From Prorocentrum cordatum (Eukaryota > Sar > Dinophyceae > Prorocentrales > Prorocentraceae), in contig CAUYUJ010020184.1 in assembly GCA_963575745.1 (NCBI GenBank), positions 1 to 64,000 of the forward strand: a stretch of 64,000 bases of DNA, written 5' to 3'. A program made the translations under genes and the position numbers. Each line of letters opens with the position of its first letter. Positions within the stretch are counted from its first letter, which is position 1. Under the pieces are notes generated by a model. That model was not told the origin of the DNA, made no database searches, and saw only the letters and a program-made list of their open reading frames with translations. Below are positions 55,048 to 64,000 of the stretch, in pieces.

Positions 55048-55300
55048 CTGGCGTCGGCGGTGAACCGTCAACCTGGTCACCGCCGGGAACCTCGTAGAGC
55101 TCCTTCTGCTGTCGGTTTTCTGTTCTTAACTCGAGCTGTAGGAGAGCTACAGAGCTGGTGCGCACACGTAATCGATTCAGAATCATCAGGCGCGTTCGTC
55201 TGAAGCATCTAGAGGTCTGAACTCGGTCTGCTACTCGAGCTAGGTCCGCGAAACTATTTGTACTATACTGATATTTTTCGAGATGATGATGAGTTTCTTG
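55048..55300. repeat. Inverted H abutting a forward monomer
   Basis: H on the minus strand (55048-55104, GGCGGTGA/TCACCGCC arms) runs into a forward monomer (ctgtcggttttctgttctta ... aggtctgaactcggtctgct) that ends at about 55300. An orientation switch exactly at H. Confidence 0.7.
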
Positions 55301-56236
55301 ACTTAACTCGAGCCTGGGATGAGCTGTAGGGCTCTTCGAGAGTGCTCAGAATCGAAGCAGAAAAATTCGCAGAATATTTTCTTAAAATCTTCATGTTGGC
55401 ATTTCTTGATGTCAATATGAGGTCGGTTCCGGGAAGTGAACTGATAGTGAAAGTCTCTCGGGAGAGCTCAGCTGCTCTCAGAACGAAGCTTACATGCCAA
55501 TGCTTAGCGTAAAAATCTGGTTTCTCAAATTGAATTGTCAAATATCTTTCAAATCTTAGCAAAATCGGCCCAAAGTCACCGCATTGTCCGCCCGGGCCGT
55601 GTGGGCCAACTAGCTCCACCCCGCGCCGGAATTCCTTTGGCTTATCGATAACGAAGAACTCTTCGAGGTATTCTTCTAGCTTCGCCGCTAACGCTCTTAG
55701 GGAAGCTCTACGAGTCACCTCACTCGAGCTGCAGACTGGCGCTGGCGGTAAACCGTCAACCTTGTTACTGTCGGGAACCTCGTAGAGCTCCTTCCACGCT
55801 CGAGAGTGCCCGGGAAAGGAGCAGGGAGCTTCTAGAAGCATTTTTTTTTCATGTCGAGATGAAGTTGGTTCCCCCAAGTGTTTTGATAGTAAACATGCGC
55901 CTGCGGAGCCCATATTAAGACGCAGAGGCCCTCATAGTCTTTCACAGGTGCGAAGAATCTGTTATCTCAAAATGAATTGGCAAATATCTCTTAAATCTTA
56001 GCAAAACAGACCCCAAGTTACCACATTGTCCTTTCTGGTCGGGTCGACCAACTGGCGCCTGCGGTAAGCCGTCAACCTGGTTACCGCCGGAGACCTCGTA
56101 GAGCTCCTCGCACGCTCGAGAGTGTTCGGAAAAGAATCAGAGAGCTTCTGGCAGCATTTCTCGAACAAATAAAACGAACAAGATTTTTTTCAAGTCGACA
56201 TGCAGTTGGTTCCGCCAAGTGTTTCGATAGTAAACT
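55301..56236 (-). repeat. Inverted B modules, three partial copies
   Basis: Inverted B text with ggttccgggaagtgaactga, aaatatctttcaaatcttag and ccgccggaattcctttggct; H copies at 55738-55797 (decayed) and 56050-56106. The 216-codon minus-strand ORF (55263-55913) crosses two modules and H and is not supported as a gene. Confidence 0.7.
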
Positions 56237-57465
56237 GGGCGCCGGCGGTAAGCCGTCAACCTTGGTTGCCGCCGGGAGACTCGTAGAGCTTCCTTTCCAT
56301 ATATCTTTTCCAAAGAATTAGCAGAGAACGAATAGTTTTTCAGCCCGAGCGCTGATAGCAGACTGATTTCAGGGGTCTAGATACATTTCACTAGCGCCCC
56401 TGATGATTCCCTTCCAAATGCTGTGCTGAACAGCTCTGTAGCTCATCTGCAGCACGAGTAAAACCAAGAACACCAATACCATATCCAAGAAACTAGCAGA
56501 GTACGAATAGTTGTTCAGCCCGAGCGCTGATAGCAGACTGAGTTCAGGTGTCTAGATACTTTCAACTAGCGCGCCTGCTGATTCGCTTCCGATTGTTGTG
56601 CCTAAGAGCTCTGAAGCTCATCTGCATCTCGAGTTCAGTCAAGAAAACCAATTCCATCACCAGAAAAATAGCAGAGTATGACTAGTTGTTAGGCTTCTGC
56701 GCTCATAACAGACCCAATCCAAGCGTCTAGATACTTCAGACTAGCGGCCCTGATGTTTTCCTTGCAATTGCTGTGCCGAAGAGCTCTCAAGCTCATCTGC
56801 AGCTCGAGTTAAATGAAGAAACTCACCATCATCTCGAAACACATCGGTGGAATACGACTAGTTTTGCGGACCTAGCTCGAGTAGCAGACCGAGTTCAGAC
56901 CTCTAGATGCTTCAAACGAACGCGCTTGATGATTCTGAATCGATTACGTGTGCGTACCAGCTTTGTAGCTCTCCTACAGCACGAGTTAGGTACAGAAAAC
57001 CGACAGCACCTGTCAAGATGACTCGAATAATACGAATAGTTTCGCGGACCTAGCTCGAGTAGCAGGCCGAGTTCAGACCTCTTAGATGCTTCAGGCGAAC
57101 GCGCCTGATGATTCTGAATCGATTACGTGTGCGTGCCAGCTCTGTAGCTTTCCTACAGCTCGAGTGCAGTACAGAAAACCGAGAGCACCTGTCAAGATGA
57201 CTCGAGACAGGCGATCCCGCCGCGACGCTTTTTGGCAGTTATAGGTACCCGATCGAGCCGAGATTGAGACGGCGAGCGGGAATAATATCGAAAATCACGT
57301 GAAAAATATTAGAGCTCTAACGAATTGTTGAATTTCGAGGGCTTAATTTTCAACCGAGCAGAAGTCATAAAAAAGTCCGTCGAGATTTTTCTTGCCACCT
57401 AGCTCTCCAGAGCGCCGGAATTACTCTTAATATTCCAGCATATAGCTAAGGGAAGCTCTACGAGT
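56237..57465 (-). repeat. Inverted higher-order satellite unit
   Basis: H at 56237-56292, then five to six inverted monomers (two near-identical ones at about 56850-57190), head text gacgctttttggcagttata, gacggcgagcgggaataata and the end gggaagctctacgagt at about 57465. The most complete inverted unit. Confidence 0.8.
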
Positions 57466-57750
57466 TAAGTGCTCCTGTGGAGCTCATATTGAGACGCAGA
57501 GGCCCTCATTGCCTTTTACAGGTGCGAAAAATCTGGTTTCTCAAAATGAATGGTTGAATATCTTTCAAATCTTAGCAAACCGACCCAAAGTTACCACATC
57601 TTCTTTTCTGGCCGCGTCGACTAACTAGCTCCCCCCCGCGCCGGAATTCCTTTAGCTCATCGATAAGGAAGAGCTCTACGAGGTACTAGCTCCACCCCGT
57701 GCCGGAATTCCTCTAGCTCATCGATAGCGAAGAGCTCTACGAGGTATGAG
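57466..57750 (-). repeat. Inverted B module with duplicated flank
   Basis: Inverted B text (cttttacaggtgcgaaaaat, tcaaaatgaatggttgaata), then two copies of the 60-bp flank ctagctcc-acccc-gccggaattcc-ctcatcgata-gagctctacgaggta. Confidence 0.7.
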
Positions 57751-58235
57751 CTTGAGAGCTCTTCGGCATTGCAGTCGGAAGGAAATCATCAGGCGCACTA
57801 GTCTGAAATATCTAGACGCTTGAATTAGGCTTGTTATGAGCGCATACGTCGCACAACTAGTCATACTCTGCTATTTTTCTGGTGATGGAATTGGTTTTCT
57901 TGATTTAACTTGAGCTGCACATGAGCTCCAGAGCTTTTAGACACAGCAATCGGAAGAGAATCGAACTGCAGATGAACTCCAGAGCTTTTCGGCACAACAA
58001 TCGGAAGATAATCATCAGGCACGCTATTATTTGAAAGTGTCTAGACGCCTGAAATCAGTCTGCTATCAGCGCTCGGGCTGAACAACTTTTTATACTCTGC
58101 CTATTTCTTGGTTCTCCTGGTTTTACTCGTGCTGCAGATGAGCTACAGAGCTGTTCAGCACAGCGATTGGAAGGGAATCGCCAGGGGCGCTAGTTAAATG
58201 TATCTAGACGCCTGAAATCAATCTGCTATCAGGTT
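57751..58235 (+). repeat. Forward monomers, second subfamily, degraded
   Basis: About three forward monomers (gaaatcatcaggcgcactag, ctagacgcttgaattaggc, gagctgcacatgagctccag), cut off at about 58230 by the 101-bp satellite element. No gene. Confidence 0.7.
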
Positions 58236-58625
58236 GGACGTACCGCCGGTGGGCCTCCCAGGAACCCACGAAAGTGGCGACAGTTTCGCAGATCGCAGCC
58301 CCCAGGGCACCGTGAGGTCTCGAGGTGATCCGCGTTGGACGTGCCTCCGCTGGGCCTCCCAGGAGCCCACGAAAGTGGCGACAGTTTCGCAGATCGCAGC
58401 CCCCAGGGCACCGCGAGGTCTCGAGATGATCCGCGTTGGACGTACCTCCGCTGGGCCTCCCAGGAACCCACGACAGTGGCGACAGTTGCGCAGATCGCAG
58501 CCCGACGGCACGAGAGAAGAGGAGATGGGGAACACAGGAAACAAGAGAGGTGGAGGGGAGGAGGGGGGAGGAAGAGAAGGACGGGGCGACCACACTGCTC
58601 TATTCAAAACGAGTACCCAACCATA
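58236..58625 (+). repeat. Short copy of the 101-bp satellite element
   Basis: Three units with cgaaagtggcgacagtttcg, agatcgcagcccccagggca and gatccgcgttggacgtacct, then a GA-rich tract and ctctattcaaaacgagtacc. Same order and orientation as 43920-45170, with three units instead of about ten. Confidence 0.85.
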
Positions 58626-59071
58626 GGAAGGTTTTTTTATGTTTTTTTTGGGGGGGTGTTTTTTTTCTCCGGTCTTATTATATGTGCTCTGTTTTTTCCC
58701 CACATGTTTCGTGGGGTTCTGGTTTTCTTTCCTGCCGCGGCGCACCCGCGTCTCACCTCACCTCACACCTCATCTCCTCTCTCCTCCTTCCTCTCCTCAC
58801 CCGCTCTCAACGCGTGCACGGCAAGTACATCAGACACGAGTCTACATACGGCCGCGCGCATGCACACACTCGCACACAACACACACACACACACCATACA
58901 ACGCTAGTGCGCGCCTGGCGTGACCACTGCAACGTCCATTGAGGCGTGTGCGCGACATAGTGGGCACCCACGTGAGACACGTCCCGATATAGCCGCACAC
59001 GCATCATACACATATACATACCATGCCATATACAAGACGTGCGTGTCGGATTCGCAGTGGATGGCAGGAGG
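58626..59071. other. Low-complexity and low-copy spacer, no gene
   Basis: T- and G-rich runs (58627-58680), CA repeats (58870-58895) and unassigned sequence. I see no coding sequence that I can support. Confidence 0.6.
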
Positions 59072-61522
59072 CTCTATGCAGGCCATGGCGCAGGGCACGG
59101 CAGGCGTGGCACATTCTCGACACCACAGGGGGTGCGCAGGGGGTGGTCTCTCACCGCGGTCTCTATACGCGCCAATGTCGCAGGGCCTAGCAGGCGTGGC
59201 GCTTTCTCGACACCAGAGGGGGTGCGCAGGGGGTGGTCTCTCACCGCGGTCCCAATACGCGCCAATGTCGCAGGGCCTAGGAGGCGTGGCACTTTCTCGA
59301 CACCAGAGGGGGTGCGCAGGGGGTGGTCTCTCACCGCGGTCCCTATACGCGCCAATGTCGCAGGGCCTAGCAGGCGTGGCACTTTCTCGACACCAGAGTG
59401 GGTGCGCAGGGGGTGGTCTCTCACCGCGGTCTCTATACGCGCCAATGTCGCAGGGCCTAGCAGGCGTGGCGCTTTCTCGACACCGGAGGGGGTGCGCAGG
59501 GGGTGGTCTCTCACCGCGGTCCCTATACGCGCCAATGTCGCAGGGCCTAGCAGGCGTGGCACTTTCTCGACACCAGAGGGGGTGCGCAGGGGGTGGTCTC
59601 TCACCGCGGTCTCTATACGCGCCAATGTCGCAGGGCCTAGCAGGCGTGGCACTTTCTCGACACCGGAGGGGGTGCGCAGGGGGTGGTCTCTCACCGCGGT
59701 CCCTATACGCGCCAATGTCGCAGGGCCTAGCAGGCGTGGCACTTTCTCGACACCACAGGGGGTGCGCAGGGGGTGGTCTCTCACCGCGGTCTCTATACGC
59801 GCCAATGTCGCAGGGCCTAGCAGGCGTGGCACTTTCTCGACACCGGAGGGGGTGCGCAGGGGGTGGTCTCTCACCGCGGTCTCTATACGCGCCAATGTCG
59901 CAGGCCTAGCAGGCGTGGCACTTTCTCGACACCGGAGGGGGCGCAGGGGGTGGTCTCTCACCGCGGTGTGTCGCAGGGCCCAGCGCAGGCGTGTCTTTCT
60001 CGACAGGGGGTGCCAGGAGCGGGCGCAATGTCGCAGGGCCTAGCAGGCGTGGCACTTTCTCGACACCGAGGGGGTGCGCAGGGGGTGGTCTCACCGCGGT
60101 CTCTATACGCGCCAATGTCGCAGGGCCTAGCAGGCGTGGCACTTTCTCGACACCGGAGGGGGTGCGCAGGGGGTGGTCTCTCACCGCGGTCTCTATACGC
60201 GCCAATGTCGCAGGGCCTAGCAGGCGTGGCACTTTCTCGACACCGGAGGGGGTGCGCAGGGGGTGGTCTCTCACCGCGGTCTCTATACGCGCCAATGTCG
60301 CAGGGCCTAGCAGGCGTGGCACTTTCTCGACACCAGAGGGGGTGCGCAGGGGGTGGTCTCTCACCGCGGTCCCTATACGCGCCAATGTCGCAGGGCCTAG
60401 CAGGCGTGGCACTTTCTCGACACCAGGGGGTGCGCAGGGGGTGGTCTCTCACCGCGGTCATACGCGCCAATGTCGCAGGGCCTAGCAGGCGTGGCACTTT
60501 CTCGACACCAGAGGGGGTGCGCAGGGGGTGGTCTCTCACCGCGGTCTCTATACGCGCCAATGTCGCAGGGCCTAGCAGGCGTGGCACTTTCTCGACACCG
60601 GAGGGGGTGCGCAGGGGGTGGTCTCTCACCGCGGTCTCTATACGCGCCAATGTCGCAGGGCCTAGCAGGCGTGGCACTTTCTCGACACCAGAGGGGGTGC
60701 GCAGGGGGTGGTCTCTCACCGCGGTCTCTATACGCGCCAATGTCGCAGGGCCTCGCAGGGGGTGGTCTCTCACCGCGGTCTCTATACGCGCCAATGTCGC
60801 AGGGCCTAGCAGGCGTGGCACTTTCTCGACACCAGAGGGGGTGCGCAGGGGGTGGTCTCTCACCGCGGTCCCTATACGTGCCAATGTCGCAGGGCCTAGC
60901 AGGCATGGCACTTTCTCGACACCGCAGGGGGTGCGCAAGGGGGTGGTCTCTCACCGCGGTCCCTATACGCGCCAATGTCGCAGGGCCTAGCAGGCGTGGC
61001 ACTTCCTCGACACCAGAGGGGGTGCGCAGGGGGTGGTCTCTCACCGCGGTCCCTACACGCGCCAATGTCGCGGGGCCTGGCAGGCGTGGCACTTTCTCGA
61101 CACCGCAGGGGGTGCGCAAGGGGGTGGTCTCTCACCGCGGCCCCTATACGCGCCAATGTCGCAGGGCCTAGCAGGCGTGGCACTTTCTCGACACCAGAGG
61201 GGGTGCCCACGGGGGTGGTCTCTCACCGCGGTCTCTATACGCGCCAATGTCGCAGGGCTTAGCAGGCGTGGCACTTCCTCGACTCCAGAGGGGGTGCGCA
61301 GGGGGTGGTCTCTCACCGGGGTGGTCCCTCACCGCGGCCGCTATGCACGACGGTCGTCCAGGGCATAGCAGGCGCGGCATTTTCTCGACACCATAAAGGC
61401 TGCGCAGGGGGTGGTCCCTCACCGCGGCCGCCATGCACGACGGTCGTCCAGGGCATAGCAGGCGTGGCACTTTCTCGACACCATAGAGGGTGCGCAGGGG
61501 GTGGTCCCTCACCGCGACCGCT
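59072..61522. repeat. Second 90-bp satellite, about 27 copies
   Basis: The unit is 90 bp (gccaatgtcg at 59171 and 59261) with caggcgtggcactttctcga, gggtgcgcagggggtggtct and ctcaccgcggtctctatacg. Units vary at a few diagnostic places (cagaggg/cggaggg/cacaggg; ctc/ccc before tatacg). The array is most homogeneous from 59160 to 60900, with deletions near 59980-60060 and 60740, and the last units (61320-61522) form a diverged subtype. Long ORFs on both strands (295-375 codons) are period-90 by-products. The unit has no resemblance to the 39.5-kb satellite apart from its length. Confidence 0.95.
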
Positions 61523-62937
61523 GGCTGGCTCGAATATGTCCTCGATGGAGGATAGAAGGCTAGGAAGAGGGAGGAGGCAAGCAATATGGCGTTGGATGAC
61601 ACAGAGGGGAACATTCGCGACGAGGGCTGAGAACGCAGAATTGCGCATATATAATAATCTTAAGCAAGCACATAATATCTAAATTAAGTATGTGGGGTTC
61701 CTCGGTAGCGTAATTTGTCTGTTCCAGGCGCCAATTGTACGCTAGGAGGCATCGGCTGTACACTGATTTGCACTCTTTGTTTGTTGTTCTGTAGCACGGC
61801 CCGCTTCGATCCAGGCATCAATGACCACTTACTCGTCTTTCTCGCCGAAGCAGAGCTGCCCAGGACATGCTGGCCTACTTGAGCCCCGATGCCGCTCATA
61901 ATCTTGTCGTGCTCATTGCCACCTCGTGTTCTCTTCTTCCGCTCCTCTTCTTCTCCTCATTTCTGTATCCATTCCCACCTCATCGCCCCCGCTCGTCCTC
62001 TTTCTCTTTGTTGTCTTCCGGCTCTTCCGTCTGCCCAGAGGGCCGGGGGGCGGGTGAGCCTCGTGCCAGGGCTGCCTCCGTGCAGGGGTCCTATGGCTTC
62101 GGTTTATGGGCAGAAAATAAAGACGTACGCGGAATGCTTCCAGCTGCTGGACGAGTGCTCGCAGGCGCGCGGGCATGAAGACGAGGAGAACGAGACTTGC
62201 GAGGAGGAGGAGGAGGAAGAAGAGGGGAAAACGTGGAATTGCAGGAAAGGCAAGTCCGTGTCGATCACTTGTCGGTGTTGACAGAATACATGCGCCGATG
62301 TAGGAGGGCAAGTCTCCCCCACATCGAAACGTAGAGGAAACTTGCCGACATAGAGAACGCTTCACGTTTGGTGCTGTCGTTCGATTGGCTTTTCTTTCCT
62401 CCTGTCTGCTCATCCCTTTTTGCTTTCGTGGTCCTGTGCCTCCTGCTTCAGCTTCTTTGCCAGCTTCTGGTTATCTCCCCCACTGGTGATGGGTGGGGGG
62501 GTGGACTGTTCTTGGCGGTGGCTGGGGGTGGGTGGTTGGGGGGAAACCCTGGGGCGCCCTACAGTAATCCTTGGTGTTTGCTCGTTTTTTTTTGTTGAAG
62601 GCCACAGGCACGTTCGCAATCATAGGAACCACGTCTCTTCCGATTTGTCTGGTGCCGCCGCCGTCGCCATCGTGTGCGTGAATGGTACCGCTATCTCCGC
62701 CGCCATTATCCTTGCGGCCGTCCTCGTCAGCATCTTGATTGTACCTTCTACAGTCATCGGCGCACACATTGTGATGGCTGGTGTCGGTGCTGCCATCATT
62801 GCAGTGTCTGACAGTAGTTTGTTTGTCTGAAGCATCACCGCTCTCACACCCTTCCCAAAGAGGTATGCCGCGCTTACAGGGAAGCTGGTCTGCAGCTCGC
62901 CCCGCGGGAGGGGCAAGGGATTGCCTTGCAGTTGTGT
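61523..62937. other. Low-copy region, no gene recognised
   Basis: The only sizeable non-repetitive stretch. 61780-61795 has a pyrimidine-rich tract ending in tag (tttgttgttctgtag), which could be a splice or trans-splice acceptor. Downstream is TARFDPGINDHLLVFLAEAE in one frame and QDMLAYLSPDAAHNLVVLI in another. 62450-62830 is GT/GC-rich, and an ORF there (62420-62830) gives a hydrophobic Ala/Val/Ile C-terminus without a recognisable family. Nothing here is secure. Confidence 0.4.
62093..62281 (+). CDS. Hypothetical 62-residue ORF or exon
   Basis: From ATG at 62093: MASVYGQKIKTYAECFQLLD, then DECSQARGHEDEEN, a Glu8 run and a Cys-containing end. The frame is open upstream to 61889. The first 30 residues look more protein-like than anything else in this region, while the Glu run is a gag microsatellite. 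I do not recognise the product; it may be an exon or chance. Confidence 0.2.
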   Translation: MASVYGQKIKTYAECFQLLDECSQARGHEDEENETCEEEEEEEEGKTWNCRKGKSVSITCRC

Positions 62938-63890
<953 letters not shown>

Positions 63891-64000
63891 TGGCTGCATG
63901 GAGAGCGGGGTGTAGAGGGTCCCGCCACCTGCTTACGTCGTATCTTGCTGCTTCCTGGGTGACCTCGATCTGGATGACTCAGTGGCACAACCAGTTGCAG
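63891..64000. other. Unassigned end of window
   Basis: About 110 bp of non-repetitive sequence after the microsatellite; nothing recognisable. Confidence 0.5.

Noticed and set aside
55263-55913. 216-codon minus-strand ORF
   Set aside because: It spans a monomer, two inverted B modules and H; it has no domain and is not conserved in other copies of these modules.
58920-61368. ORFs of 295-375 codons with 30-residue repeats on both strands
   Set aside because: Same reason: a 90-bp period, GC-rich, open in several frames; no domain or start context.
59072-61522. CRISPR-like regular array
   Set aside because: Head-to-tail satellite without unique spacers, in a eukaryotic context.
62420-62830. 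Possible membrane protein with Ala/Val/Ile-rich C-terminus
   Set aside because: The hydrophobic stretch comes from gcc/atc-rich sequence near a microsatellite; no start context, no homologue recognised, and overlapping ORFs on the other strand.

Overview
The window is nuclear DNA of a dinoflagellate. The decisive evidence is a dinoflagellate spliced-leader sequence (CCGTAGCCA...GGCTCAAG) at 15792-15812, followed directly by a 15-nt relict leader, at the 5' end of a retrotransposon. The rest is what a large, repeat-rich dinoflagellate genome would hold: almost no host coding sequence, satellites and non-LTR retrotransposons (LINEs). I found no rRNA, tRNA or CRISPR, and no host gene I would defend.

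Layout. 1-39.1 kb: a plus-oriented complex satellite. Its higher-order unit is about 1.0-1.5 kb: a 270-bp head, an ordered set of about five diverged monomers of 175-180 bp, and a 60-bp hairpin element, here called H. It is interspersed with a second module, B (about 270-340 bp), which also ends in H. Two LINEs sit in this array: LINE-1 (15792-21575, two frameshifts) and LINE-2 (32740-38617, intact, with a 9-bp target duplication and an A10 tail). 39.1-58.2 kb: a related, more degraded version of the array, mostly inverted with short forward patches. It contains a 90-bp satellite (39.5-40.7 kb), a 101-bp satellite (43.9-44.9 and 58.2-58.5 kb), GC-rich palindromic modules, a 5'-truncated LINE-3 on the minus strand (50045-50426), and a foldback structure holding a scrap of another LINE family. 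59.1-61.5 kb: a second 90-bp satellite. 61.5-62.9 kb: low-copy sequence without an assignable gene. 62.9-63.9 kb: a GAT microsatellite.

How the parts relate. The three LINE 3' ends (LINE-1, -2, -3) all abut the loop of H, within a few bases of the same position and in the same orientation relative to H, so H looks like a preferred or specific LINE target. LINE-1 and LINE-2 have ORF1 and ORF2 in the same frame, separated by one stop codon with no AUG for ORF2, which suggests stop-codon readthrough. ORF2 carries an APE endonuclease, a reverse transcriptase with an A-D-N motif C, and a C-terminal RNase H-like domain whose motifs run in circularly permuted order (third Asp, His, last Asp, then first Asp, Glu). 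The LINE-1 leader relicts show that its RNA was trans-spliced before reverse transcription, in at least two cycles.
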